Origin: Nostoc sp. UHCC 0702
GTDB taxonomy: Bacteria > Cyanobacteriota > Cyanobacteriia > Cyanobacteriales > Nostocaceae
Assembly (NCBI GenBank): GCA_017164015.1
Contig: CP071065.1
Span: forward strand, 248,001-312,000
DNA length: 64,000 bases
Direction of reading: 5' to 3'
Shown: one piece after another, positions 26,809-36,110 of the stretch
Layout of the letters: each line of letters opens with the position of its first letter
Numbering within the stretch: position 1 is the first letter of the stretch
The notes under the pieces: model-generated
Told to the model about the DNA's origin: nothing
Database searches by the model: none
What the model saw: the letters and a program-made list of their open reading frames with translations, nothing else
Translations under genes and position numbers: made by a program

Positions 26809-27216
26809 TTAAACTATTCCTGGGCCTCTACCACGCTTGTCACCTTGCTCTGTCAATTCACCTTGCTTATCTTCATTGGCTTCCACAAGTTCCTCAATGC
26901 GGTTTTCAGTATCCTCTGACGCTTCTTGTCGCGCATCACCTGGAACTTCGTAGTACATTTCCGGTTCAACTGCGTAGTTATTCAACAAACCTTCTTTGTC
27001 TACCGTGTAGCCATCTGTGGTGTGTATGCTTTCTGTATCTGTTTGATCATCAGTACGGGCGCTAGCCTCTCTTTGTTCTGTAGGAAGTGTTTTATATAAG
27101 TCTCCTTCTCTTTCTTTGCGAGCAGCAGTTTCAGCAGGTATAATCCCTCTATCATATGTATCTACTTCAGCTCGCTCGGATGAGTCTACACCTTTTTTAA
27201 ATTCTTGATTAGCCAT
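26809..27216 (-). CDS. Acidic hydrophilic protein of unknown function
   Basis: The 135-residue, strongly acidic protein contains no hydrophobic segment. It is rich in Glu, Asp, Thr, Gln and Arg and is probably disordered; the composition resembles stress-induced hydrophilic proteins. A YTVDKEGLLNNYAVEPEMYYE stretch near residues 70-90 is the only ordered-looking part. It heads a run of envelope or stress-type genes on the same strand (27675, 28469, 29498). No family recognised. Confidence 0.65.
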   Translation of the reverse strand: MANQEFKKGVDSSERAEVDTYDRGIIPAETAARKEREGDLYKTLPTEQREASARTDDQTDTESIHTTDGYTVDKEGLLNNYAVEPEMYYEVPGDARQEASEDTENRIEELVEANEDKQGELTEQGDKRGRGPGIV

Positions 27217-27674
27217 AAATAATGTCCTCGTTAAAGAATCGTTGATAACTTTAACAATTAGATTAGGCTGTTTTTACTGACAATCAAACTATCTTGAGAA
27301 GTGATTTGAAGACAAAAAATCACTATTTATTTCTATCTTTTGGTATAATATATAGCAACTTTTGACAATGGATAATATGGTAATAATCAGCTCAAGCATA
27401 TTTAAATACGAAGTGAGAACTGCTATTCAAATGACAGATACCCGACTTATTTGATAAGTCGGGTATCTAGGTTCTCAGATGAGAATATATGTGTTTTGAC
27501 TTTTGAGTTATATCATGTCAGGCAAATGAAGCATGACTCCCTTGCCCTTAATCCCCCAGGGAATCGTACCCTTAGTAAAGGCAGGATACCGTCAGATGGG
27601 TGGGGTGATTTTATTACAGGCAATCAGGTGGACTTGATATTACTCGGTTGCATTGCTATCTGAATATATTCAAC
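27217..27674. other. Intergenic region with a perfect palindrome
   Basis: There is no gene. A perfect hairpin AGATACCCGACTTAT-TTG-ATAAGTCGGGTATCT occupies 27436-27468; it may terminate transcription or be a dispersed repeat. AT-rich DNA at 27240-27370 should contain the promoter for the acidic protein gene. Confidence 0.5.
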
Positions 27675-28109
27675 TTAATCACCTACAATTTGTTGTTTGA
27701 GTGATTGAATTTCCTCGCCTAATTCTTGGCGAGTTTCAGACTTGAGCAGATAGCGGAAAACAAACCAGGTTGCATAAATAATTCCAATCAACTCAAAAAT
27801 CGGCTCTAACAATGGAATATCATTGATTGCATCGAGTATTGTAAGCACTATTTTGCCTGTAACTATTGCCGCTAAAATTAGAACGACATTAGTCAAAGCT
27901 TGCTTGTAATCCTCAAAAAAGTTACCTATATATTCAGGTAGTCGCTCTAAAAATTCAGAAGTTTTTCTGCTAACTTGCTGCCATTGAGTTTCCGGTTCCC
28001 TAGCTGGCGGTAACTTGGGCAAATTTTGATTTGCTGGGCTGTCTAGTAATAGCAGACCTTCTGGTGAGGTGGTATTCAGGGATTCTAGTTGCTGTTGTTC
28101 GGTTTCCAT
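27675..28109 (-). CDS. CAAD-domain membrane protein
   Basis: From ATG 28109 (METEQQQL) the protein has 144 residues; a longer TTG start at 28127 is less likely. A Pro-rich N-terminal tail is followed by a CAAD/CURT1-like domain: amphipathic FLERLPEYIGNFFEDYKQ, membrane helix NVVLILAAIVTGKIVLTIL, a short NDIPLLEPIFELIG turn, a second helix IIYATWFVFRYLL, and a C-terminal amphipathic helix. CAAD domains attach some aminoacyl-tRNA synthetases to thylakoids; free-standing ones relate to CURT1 membrane-curvature proteins. A thylakoid role is thus likely. Confidence 0.8.
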   Translation of the reverse strand: METEQQQLESLNTTSPEGLLLLDSPANQNLPKLPPAREPETQWQQVSRKTSEFLERLPEYIGNFFEDYKQALTNVVLILAAIVTGKIVLTILDAINDIPLLEPIFELIGIIYATWFVFRYLLKSETRQELGEEIQSLKQQIVGD

Positions 28110-28169
28110 AGTTTTGTAATTTGGCAATTACAGCCTTTTGATAATTGAACTGCATGAATAAACTTGTGC

Positions 28170-28372
28170 TAAATATAATACAATACAGTTCAATTAAGAA
28201 GAATAGTAGTTTTGGAAGCTACTTATGCGAGAAGGGTTTACCAACTTGAGTAAAGTGGGTTTTGAGCGTAAGCAAATCCCTTTAAACCAGTAAATCCATC
28301 TACAGCTTTGGCTTTTCAAGCTACGCAAGTTGAAATTTTTAGCCTTAATTGAACTGTATTGAAATATAATAT
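28170..28372. repeat. MITE-like inverted-repeat element
   Basis: AATACAGTTCAATTAAG at 28182-28198 and its exact inverse CTTAATTGAACTGTATT at 28344-28360. Outside these 17 bp the AATATAAT-type similarity continues for about 10 bases on each side. The interior of about 145 bp is non-coding. No target duplication was established. Confidence 0.5.
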
Positions 28373-28468
28373 TTCTTAAATTTTTAGATTTTAGATTGAA
28401 GGATTTAATTCAAATCCCAAATCTAAAATCTAAAATTAGCTATTCAGAAATATTGCTGATTAACAGCT

Positions 28469-28930
28469 TTATTGTTTAGGTGGAGCAACGGTTGCTTTAA
28501 CTTCTACATTTTTGACACCTTTAATTTCCTTAGCTAAAGGTTCAATTTTAGCCAATTGTTGCTGATTATTTACAGTTCCTCCTACTGTCACAGTTCCGTT
28601 TTCTGTGGCTTTAACTGTTAGTGCGCCATTGGGTATATTAGCTTCCAATTTGGATCTAACTTCGCTTGCTAAGTCGCCTGTGGCTCTGTTTGTCTCTTCA
28701 CCTGCAACTTGATTCCGCTGTTCACGGGCGCGAATATCCTGATTTAATTGGTTTCTGCGGACTTCACTTTGAGCGTCTTGTTGAGCAGCTTCTGTTGCTT
28801 TTACGTCTGGTGTTTGTGCAGCTTGATTAGGATTATTAGGCGCGGACTCGCTTGTTTTAGAAGGGTTCTCACAAGCCGCAGCACCAAAAACTAAAAGACA
28901 ACTAATTAAGAAAGGAGTTAGCTTTTGCAT
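28469..28930 (-). CDS. BON-domain lipoprotein
   Basis: The 153-residue protein starts at ATG 28930 (MQKLTPFL); the upstream in-frame TTG is less likely. The signal ends in the lipobox FGAAAC, so the mature protein is lipid-anchored. A Gln/Asn/Glu-rich disordered linker leads to a BON domain (residues 88-150): SEVRSKLEANIPNGALTVKATENGTVTVGGTV...LAKEIKGVKNVEVKATV. BON domains bind phospholipid or envelope surfaces and occur in osmotic shock proteins. It is likely an outer-membrane or periplasmic stress protein. Confidence 0.85.
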   Translation of the reverse strand: MQKLTPFLISCLLVFGAAACENPSKTSESAPNNPNQAAQTPDVKATEAAQQDAQSEVRRNQLNQDIRAREQRNQVAGEETNRATGDLASEVRSKLEANIPNGALTVKATENGTVTVGGTVNNQQQLAKIEPLAKEIKGVKNVEVKATVAPPKQ

Positions 28931-29126
28931 ATTTTTAATTATTGATAGCAAAGTGAAAGTTTGAGAATTTGTGGTGTTGCATATTTTTGGGATGCATGTG
29001 TCGTGTCCAATGTCACAAAGTCATCCCTAAATTTTGCAACGTTGAATTTGTTGATGTTTGCGGCTATGGCAAAGAGCAAGTTTTGGTGTGCTTGCTCTTT
29101 GCACAGATGGGTGTTAGCTAAAACTA

Positions 29127-29489
29127 ATATCAAGTTCGGCTAATTACTTACGATATAGTCGGTTTGCTTGGTAATAGGTAATGGGTAATAGGTAATAGGT
29201 AATGGGTAATGGGTAATAGGTAATGGGTAATGGGTAATAGGTAATGGGTAATGGGTAATAGGTAATACTCAAAACCAATTACCAATTACCAATACTTCGG
29301 CTTCGCTCAGTACAAGTTCCCAATTCCCAATTACCGACCTCCACAAATATCATAAGTGTTTAAACGGACATGATATAATAGATAATACTCAAAACCAATT
29401 ACCAATTACCAATACTTCGGCTTCGCTCAGTACAAGTTCCCAATTACCGACCTCCACAGATATCATAAGTGTTTAAACGGACATGATAT
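29127..29489. repeat. MITE-like ATATCA repeat, copy 2, with duplicated right end and heptamer array
   Basis: The left end ATATCAAGTTCGGCTAATTA matches, inverted, the right end of the 8679-8884 element over about 46 bp. A GGTAAT(G/A) heptamer array follows (about 29170-29266). The right-hand part then occurs twice in tandem (29263-29376 and 29383-29489, period about 120 bp), each ending in GTTTAAACGGACATGATAT. Confidence 0.75.
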
Positions 29490-29497
29490 AACTGGCG

Positions 29498-30784
29498 TTA
29501 GATTTTTGCATCTCGGTGGTCAATAATCACGACTGAGGGATCATCACGATCGCCTGTTGCAGAGTAAGATGAGGCAGAGCGATCGCTAAGCTCAACATCA
29601 TGGTGATACTCTCTATCTAGATCAGGAGCATCATAGATACCATATTCTTCAATGCCTCGCCGTCTGAGAATTGCTTCGGCGTGGTTGATTTCGGTTTCTG
29701 TACCATCTACTATGACTATGTAGTCGCCTTTGTTAAAGCGATCGTTATATACTCGCGCCCGGTCTTCGGGAATGCCTAAACCAACGAGTGCGCCAACAAT
29801 ACCCCCAGCTGCTGCACCGATAGCACCACCAGCTATAGTTGTGGCTAGAGTTGTTGCTACTGCACCACCTGCAATTATCGGCCCTATTCCTGGAAGTGCT
29901 AAAGCGCCAAGACCAACTAACAAGCCTCCTAAACCGCCTAGTGCGCCACCTGTAGCAGCTCCAGCTTTTGCTCCTTCATCTGCTTTATTGCCTACACCAG
30001 CGTTATGATGACCATTTGTATCTTTGCCTATCAGCGAAACTTTGGTCATCGGGAAACCAGCATCTCGCAGTTCAGTCAATGCTGCTTCTGCATCCCGGCG
30101 ATGAGAAAATACACCAATTGCCCGTCTGTTTCTTTGCAAGCCTACATTGGTATTGGTAGTATTGATCGTATTGGTGCGATCGCCATATGTGGGAGAAGCC
30201 ACATTTTGATTTGCAACATTAGCAGTTGCATAGTCAGTATTCGGATGGTCATAAACCGCAAACTCTTCAACACCGTGTCTGTTGAAAACTGCTTCTAGTG
30301 TAGCAATTTCTGCGTCTGTGCCATCTACAATAACTAAATACTGTCCTCGTTCAACTCTTTCGTTATAAACTCTGGCTCGCTCTTCAGGTATTCCTAAACC
30401 AATTAATGCTCCAATTAAACTACCTGCTGCTGCACCAATACCTGCACCCGCGAGAGTTGTAGCGAGGGTAGTTGCTGTTGCTCCTGCAAGCATAATTGGC
30501 CCAATACCTGGAATTGCTAAGCTACCAAGACCGACTAATAAACCAGTCAAACCACCTAAAACACCGCCAGTAACCGCCCCTGTTGCTGCACCTTCATCAG
30601 ATTTATCACCGACTCGTTCTTGGACTGGAGTACCAGCAATATCGTCTCTGCGGTCTCCATCCTTGGCAATGACAGAAACTCTGTCCATTGAAAAGCCGGA
30701 ATTTTTTAATTCATGTAGTGCTTTTTCAATGTCTGTGCGATTAGAAAATACACCTATAGCACGTCTTCTTAAACTTACTACCAT
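29498..30784 (-). CDS. Duplicated general-stress (YflT/17M-like) and glycine-zipper protein
   Basis: The 428-residue protein contains two homologous halves of about 190 residues (1-185 and 215-395). Each half has an N-terminal RRAIGVFS(N/H)R...AL..L...GF.M..VS(V/L)I.KD module, resembling the general stress protein 17M/YflT fold. A highly hydrophobic Gly/Ala-rich zipper follows (GALGGLGGLLVGLGALALPG-type), then GLGIPE(E/D)RARVYN and a (Y)LVIVDGT strand. The last 35 residues are acidic. The zipper could insert in or permeate a membrane. It belongs to the stress-like run with its BON and CAAD neighbours. Confidence 0.8.
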   Translation of the reverse strand: MVVSLRRRAIGVFSNRTDIEKALHELKNSGFSMDRVSVIAKDGDRRDDIAGTPVQERVGDKSDEGAATGAVTGGVLGGLTGLLVGLGSLAIPGIGPIMLAGATATTLATTLAGAGIGAAAGSLIGALIGLGIPEERARVYNERVERGQYLVIVDGTDAEIATLEAVFNRHGVEEFAVYDHPNTDYATANVANQNVASPTYGDRTNTINTTNTNVGLQRNRRAIGVFSHRRDAEAALTELRDAGFPMTKVSLIGKDTNGHHNAGVGNKADEGAKAGAATGGALGGLGGLLVGLGALALPGIGPIIAGGAVATTLATTIAGGAIGAAAGGIVGALVGLGIPEDRARVYNDRFNKGDYIVIVDGTETEINHAEAILRRRGIEEYGIYDAPDLDREYHHDVELSDRSASSYSATGDRDDPSVVIIDHRDAKI

Positions 30785-31394
30785 TCTATCTCCTCCTACA
30801 ATAACATCATCACCTAGTGCAAAAAAATATTGATGCCACTAGATTAATTAACGCTATTTTCTACAATTATTTCATCAATCTATTGGGATAATTTTGATAT
30901 CTATCATTAGATATAGAAAAAAATATCACAAGATAAAATTCAATATTTAACAATGCTAATTGGTTTATTTTTATACTTTTGTTTCTAGCTTAAACTGACT
31001 AAAGTTTGATTTTTTATAAACATATTTGGTTGTGAATGTTCTTTTATTAACAACGATAACTTTGAGTAATCGCAGTTAGTTATTCTGATATAGTAAAAAT
31101 TATTTCATCCTCTGTTATCTTTTTGATAAATACTTTCATCTTTAGTAAAAAATATTTAAAAAAAATGACATAATCAATATATATAAAACCTGTTTATTTC
31201 TAGTATTTTCTGACAAAATTTCTACCATAAGTAGCATTGTCCCTACCTCATTAGTCAGGGAAAAACAATACTTCTGTTATATAGACTTATTACCTAGGAC
31301 GGTGTAGGCCAAGATATTTATATATCTAAACTGAGAAATAGGACATTTCTTAACAGAAATGGGTATCTCATCCATCGAGCGTCAGGGATAAAAA
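30785..31394. other. AT-rich divergent promoter region
   Basis: This 610-bp spacer sits between the duplicated stress protein gene (leftward) and the large repeat protein gene (rightward). It is very AT-rich with no gene. GATAGAATGG-like sequence around 30779-30800 holds AGGAGGAGATAG, the ribosome binding site of the leftward gene. Confidence 0.5.
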
Positions 31395-34300
31395 ATGATG
31401 TTTCATAGTTTTGAACCTATGTTGGTATGGAATTGGTTAACCTTTGGAATAGCACGTATAAACTCAGTGCAAGATGTGATCACTCCAGAAGAAGGAATTC
31501 TGGTTTTTTCTAGTTCTAAATTTTTCGTAGCACTATTAGCTGGCACTTTGATGGCATTTGCCTTTCAATTCCTATTGACTAACTTTTCACTTGCTCTAGG
31601 TATATCATCTTTGGGAAGAGATTCTGATGACTCTGAATCAGAAAGTTGGGGTCATAAAATTCGTGAAATTGAAGGTAAAGTTGGTATTTGGGCAGTAATA
31701 ACTGCAAGTATTGCGTTATTCAGTGCTTCTTTTTTGGCTGTGAAATTGACTGTAATTGAAAGTGGGCTTTTAGGAGCAATTATCGGTGTAGTCATCTGGT
31801 CTACCTACTTTTCATTAGTAGTTTGGTTGGGTTCATCAGCAGCAGGTTCCTTAATTAGTTCGATCATTAGTACTGCTAGTTCAGGATGGCAAACCTTGAT
31901 GGGTACTGCAACTGATACCATCAAGACTAATGCAATCAAAAAAGAGATTGTTTCTACTGCTGAGGAAGTAACAGCCGCAGTTCGCCGTGAGTTAACTTCA
32001 GGTTTTGACCCCGATAATATTAGTAAGACGTTACAAAATTCCTTGGCTTCTGTACAGATACCTCAATTGAACTTAGACGAAATTCGTAGTCAATTTGATC
32101 AGATACTAAGCGATGTAGATTTACAAGCGATCGCTAACAGTAATCTACTACAAAATATTAATCGCCAGACCTTTGTTGATTTAGTCAGTAATCGCACAAA
32201 TTTGTCAAAAGAAAATATCAATCAAATTGCTGACCAACTAGAAGATGCTTGGAAACGAGCTGCATTTCGCAGAAATCCGACGGAACAAGTCATTAATTTG
32301 CTGAAATCTGCCACTCCTGAAGAATTGAACTCAGAAAATTTAGGTGAACGATTGCAACAACTGGTAGGAACCAGAACAAATGGTAATGGTAGCAATGGTG
32401 GAAGAAATGGTGTGATCAAGCAAGCCATGCAGTATGGCTTGGGTGCTGCTCTTCCAGCAGTGCTAAATAGAGTAAATCTCTCAGATATTGATGTGGGTAA
32501 AATTCAAACTCAACTACAAAAGTTGAAAGAAAACTTTCAAGACATAGATGTCGAAAAAATTACCCATGAATTGCAAAAAATCACAGATAAAACTACTGAA
32601 CAAATAACTCAAAAATTGCCAAGACCAACATCTAACAATATCAAAATAGATGTAGAAGACTATATCCTAAATTGTTTTCCTTGGCATTTTAACCGCATTT
32701 CCCTGAAAGATGAATTTCAAGAAGTCATCTATGATCAAAATGCAGATCCTGCAAATATCAGAAGGGAATTGCAGGAATTGAATCAAGATGATTTTATCAA
32801 CTTGCTGACGCAGCGAGGTGATATTAGCGAAGTTAGGGTACAGGAAATTGCCCAACAAATGGAAAGCGTCCGTCAAGAAGTTTTAGAACTGGTGCAACAA
32901 GCCGAAGCACGAGAAAAAGGTCAAGACTTCCGCGTCCGTATTGAAGATTATCTGCGTTCTACAGGGAAAGAAGAACTTAACCCAGAAGCAATTGAGCAAA
33001 ACTTTGCCAGATTGATAGAAGATCCAGAAGCCAATTTAGAAGATTTACAAGCTCGGTTTTCAGAAATTGATCGCGACACTTTTGTACAATTGCTTCAGCA
33101 ACGTCAAGACTTCAATGAAGAAGAAGCTAATAATATTGTTAGTCAAATCGAACGCACCCGCGATAACGTCTTAAATCGTGCTAGAGAACTACAAGAACAA
33201 GCAACAACCAAAGCCAATGAACTACGGCAAAAAGTTGAAGAATACTTGCAGAATACTAATAAAGAAGAATTGAATCCTGAAGGTATCAAGCGTGATTTTA
33301 GAACTTTATTAGAAGACCCGCAAGTAGGAATTAGCTTGTTGCGATCGCGCCTCTCCCAAATAGACCCCTCCGGGGTTCAGCAGTCGCTCATGGGGGAAAC
33401 CCCCAAGACCGCGCTGCTTCATCGTGATACATTTGTACAACTCCTCTCTCAACGTCAAGATTTGAGCGAAGAACAAGTAAATCAAGCCTTAGATGCTTTA
33501 GAATCAGTACGAGATAGCATTTTACAAGCACCGCAAGCAGTAGCACAGCGAGCAAAACAACAATACGAACAAACCACAACAGCTTTAGCTGAATATCTCC
33601 GCAACACCAACCTAGAAGAACTCAACCCAGAAGGTATTAGAGGAGATTTAGAAACATTAGTGGCTAATCCGCAAGAGGGTGCTGGTGCATTGCGCGATCG
33701 CCTGTCACAAGTTGATCGCGAAACCTTGGTCAAATTGCTCAGTCAGCGGGGAGACTTGAGCGAAGAACAAGTTAATCAGATCATCGATCGCGTACAAGAA
33801 TCAATCAATAATATTATCAGAGCGCCGCGACGTTTAGCAAGCCGTACCGCTCAACGAGTTGCAGATTTTCAAGCAAATCTCGAAGATTACCTGCGTCACA
33901 CCAATAAAGAAGAACTCAACCCAGAAGGTATCAAACGCGATTTACAATTACTGTTGCAAGATCCACGCACAGGAATTGCAAGTTTAGGCGATCGCTTTTC
34001 TCAATTCGACCGTTCTACACTTGTAGCGTTCCTATCTCAAAGAAGCGATATCTCCGAAGAAGAAGCCAACCGCATAGCGGATCAAATCGAGTCTGTGCGT
34101 AATTCCATTGTTGAGCAATACCAACAGATTCAGCAAAGAGTACAATCTGTGATTGATGGGGTTTTTGGTAGAATTCGCAACTATCTCAATTCCCTGGATC
34201 GTCCAGAACTGAAATACGAGAATCTCAAAGAAGACTTTGCCAAATTGTTTGACGATCCCCAAGCCGGATTTGAAGCCTTGCGCGATCGCCTCAGTCAATT

Positions 34301-34604
34301 TGATCGTGACACCTTAGTTGCTGTCCTCAGTTCTCGTGAGGATATTTCCCCAGAAGATGCCAACCGTATTATCAACCAAATTGAAGCCGCGCGCGATAGC
34401 GTACTACATAGAGGCGAACGCATCCAACAAGAAGCGCAAAAACGCCTCAAAGGTATCCGAGAGCAAGCATTAAAGCAAGCTGAAGAAACTAAAAAAACCG
34501 TCGCCCGTGCTGCTTGGTGGCTATTTGGTACAGCTTTAACATCCTTGTTAGCCAGTGCTATCGCTGGAGCGATCGCTGTTAAAGATATAGCCTGGCCTGG
34601 ATAA
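31395..34604 (+). CDS. Large membrane-anchored protein with seven tandem helical repeats
   Basis: This 1069-residue protein begins with an N-terminal domain of three hydrophobic helices (about 40-60, 95-115, 122-150). A long cytosolic or periplasmic region then contains seven related repeats of 90-100 residues (from about residue 225 to 1010). The best four share the pattern (E)DYL..TNKEELNPEGIKRD, then DP..G...LRDRLSQ.DRDTLV and LLSQR.D.SEE..N.I.D.IE..RD. Each looks like a helical hairpin bundle. A final hydrophobic helix (LFGTALTSLLASAIAGAIAV) ends the protein. Repeat 5 carries a 19-codon insertion from a dispersed palindrome. No catalytic motif is seen. A scaffold or membrane-organising role is inference. 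The TAA stop touches a one-ended ATATCA repeat. Confidence 0.75.
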   Translation: MMFHSFEPMLVWNWLTFGIARINSVQDVITPEEGILVFSSSKFFVALLAGTLMAFAFQFLLTNFSLALGISSLGRDSDDSESESWGHKIREIEGKVGIWAVITASIALFSASFLAVKLTVIESGLLGAIIGVVIWSTYFSLVVWLGSSAAGSLISSIISTASSGWQTLMGTATDTIKTNAIKKEIVSTAEEVTAAVRRELTSGFDPDNISKTLQNSLASVQIPQLNLDEIRSQFDQILSDVDLQAIANSNLLQNINRQTFVDLVSNRTNLSKENINQIADQLEDAWKRAAFRRNPTEQVINLLKSATPEELNSENLGERLQQLVGTRTNGNGSNGGRNGVIKQAMQYGLGAALPAVLNRVNLSDIDVGKIQTQLQKLKENFQDIDVEKITHELQKITDKTTEQITQKLPRPTSNNIKIDVEDYILNCFPWHFNRISLKDEFQEVIYDQNADPANIRRELQELNQDDFINLLTQRGDISEVRVQEIAQQMESVRQEVLELVQQAEAREKGQDFRVRIEDYLRSTGKEELNPEAIEQNFARLIEDPEANLEDLQARFSEIDRDTFVQLLQQRQDFNEEEANNIVSQIERTRDNVLNRARELQEQATTKANELRQKVEEYLQNTNKEELNPEGIKRDFRTLLEDPQVGISLLRSRLSQIDPSGVQQSLMGETPKTALLHRDTFVQLLSQRQDLSEEQVNQALDALESVRDSILQAPQAVAQRAKQQYEQTTTALAEYLRNTNLEELNPEGIRGDLETLVANPQEGAGALRDRLSQVDRETLVKLLSQRGDLSEEQVNQIIDRVQESINNIIRAPRRLASRTAQRVADFQANLEDYLRHTNKEELNPEGIKRDLQLLLQDPRTGIASLGDRFSQFDRSTLVAFLSQRSDISEEEANRIADQIESVRNSIVEQYQQIQQRVQSVIDGVFGRIRNYLNSLDRPELKYENLKEDFAKLFDDPQAGFEALRDRLSQFDRDTLVAVLSSREDISPEDANRIINQIEAARDSVLHRGERIQQEAQKRLKGIREQALKQAEETKKTVARAAWWLFGTALTSLLASAIAGAIAVKDIAWPG
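33366..33422 (+). repeat. Dispersed palindromic repeat inserted in frame in a coding sequence
   Basis: 57 bases (19 codons, residues 658-676) interrupt a protein repeat exactly between the Ile-Asp and Arg-Asp-Thr of the conserved Q-x-DRDT block. The core CAGTCGCTCATGGGGGAAAC also occurs in the non-coding element at 8679-8884, and a related palindrome lies at about 26680-26725. The reading frame stays open. Confidence 0.8.
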
Positions 34605-34869
34605 TATCATGTCCGGTTAAAGACTTATCAATAAGGCAGCAGGGGAGCATTTTAATAGGAAATCCAAGTGACATTCAGTCTCAAAGATTGAATGTCACTT
34701 TGTTTTGACTTCTGTAAACTGTACTTACGTGCCAACCAGTATATGTGATATGTATCACTTGTACTACAAATTAACATCACTGACTGTTGAGTCGGTTAAC
34801 ACTTAAAATTATCGTATAAATTATACAGAATTTAATTTTACTTAATAATTAGTGGTTGTGGGGATTATT

Positions 34870-35019
34870 ATGAAGCTAGAAAAACTTTTACAAGCAGCTA
34901 TTATCACATTTGCTCTGAGCGTATTTACAGGAATAAAATGGTCTTCTCAGAGCCAGATAACCAGTGAAAGCGACTTTAACAACCAAATCGTCTTTACTTT
35001 AAATGAGGTTCAAAAGTAA
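34870..35019 (+). CDS. Small protein with an N-terminal hydrophobic segment (49 residues)
   Basis: ATG 34870 starts MKLEKLLQAAIITFALSVFT, a basic start followed by one hydrophobic helix as in a signal peptide or membrane anchor, then a polar Ser/Asn/Gln-rich tail ending at TAA 35017-35019. GTGGGG lies 5-10 bases before the ATG as a possible ribosome binding site. It lies between the large membrane repeat protein and a pentapeptide protein, same strand. Unknown function; too short to assign, so coding status is tentative. Confidence 0.45.
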   Translation: MKLEKLLQAAIITFALSVFTGIKWSSQSQITSESDFNNQIVFTLNEVQK

Positions 35020-35125
35020 CATAGACAACTACAGATGGCAAACTATTCAGATTACTCATATCATAGGCTGGAGTAGAAATCTACTAGCCAAGTTTAAATA
35101 TTGAGTAAAATTTATTGCCAAATAG

Positions 35126-35899
35126 ATGATGAAAAGCCAAATTTTAGTCATAGCTACATTTTTAACCACAATCAACCTGACAGCGATCGCCCAAGCAGCA
35201 AATTTTGAACAAGTTAGACAATTATTGGCAACCAAAGAATGTCAAAACTGTGACCTGACAGGCGCAGGTTTAGTGATGGCTGACTTATCTGGAGCTAATT
35301 TAAGCGGTGCTAATCTCACAGGTGCTAACCTCAGCCGTGCTAACTTGAGCGGTGCTGATTTGAGGGGAGCCAACTTAAGCGGTACTGGTTTATTTGGCGC
35401 TAACCTCAGCGAAGCCAAGTTAAATGGTGCAAACTTAGCCGGTGCTGATTTGAGAAACACCTATTTAGTAAATGCAGAATTTAACAGTGTTTACCTCAAC
35501 GGCGCTAATTTGCAAGGTGCAGTAGGTATCCCATTGCAAATTGCTCAACCAGAGGAATTCTACGCTTGGGGTATAGCCGAGGCGGAAAAAGGGAATCATC
35601 AGCAAGCAATCAATTATTTCAATCAAGCGATCGCAGCTAAACCCGAATATGCAGGTGCTTACCTAGCTCGTGGTGTTGCTCGTTATCAAATGTTTGATCG
35701 CCAGCGTGCATTTCAAGACGCTCAAATTGCCGAAAAACTGTTTACAGCGCAAAAAAATGACCCTGGAATGCTAATGGCGCAGGCTTTTGTGAAAGAACTG
35801 CAAACACCTTATACAGAGAAAGTCAGCGCTGGGAAACCTAGTTTTTTCAACTTTTTGGGAAGCCTTGGTTCAGTGTTGCTGCAATTTCTACCATTTTAA
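35126..35899 (+). CDS. Exported pentapeptide-repeat and TPR protein
   Basis: The 257-residue protein has a signal peptide (ending TAIAQA). A right-handed beta-helix of about 18 A(N/D)LSG-type pentapeptides follows, from about residue 43 to 130. Next is a TPR-like helical pair (AWGIAEAEKGNHQQAINYFNQAI / YAGAYLARGVARYQMFDRQRAFQD) and a hydrophobic C-terminus (FFNFLGSLGSVLLQFLPF). Exported pentapeptide/TPR proteins are typical of cyanobacteria and probably lumenal or periplasmic; their roles are largely unknown. Confidence 0.85.
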   Translation: MMKSQILVIATFLTTINLTAIAQAANFEQVRQLLATKECQNCDLTGAGLVMADLSGANLSGANLTGANLSRANLSGADLRGANLSGTGLFGANLSEAKLNGANLAGADLRNTYLVNAEFNSVYLNGANLQGAVGIPLQIAQPEEFYAWGIAEAEKGNHQQAINYFNQAIAAKPEYAGAYLARGVARYQMFDRQRAFQDAQIAEKLFTAQKNDPGMLMAQAFVKELQTPYTEKVSAGKPSFFNFLGSLGSVLLQFLPF

Positions 35900-36110
35900 T
35901 TTTCTTTTGTAGCGATCGCCTGACTTTGCTCTGTTTACATTTCTTTAGTAACAGCTTTTGCTCAAACACTAAGAAAAGTAGTTTTTTGATAACTGTTTCG
36001 TTTATAAAGGTTAGCTTGAAAACCCCTGAGAAACAGCAACGTAGTTGCGTTTTTCGTGCTTTAGCCAGGGGATGAAAAGCGCTCTTGCAGGTTTAAACCT
36101 GCCAGAAGGT

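Noticed and set aside
29170..29266. Regular repeats that could suggest a CRISPR array
   Set aside because: Units are 7 bp with no unique spacers; this and the arrays near 5309, 39600, 49930, 50022, 53570 and 62609 are short tandem repeats.
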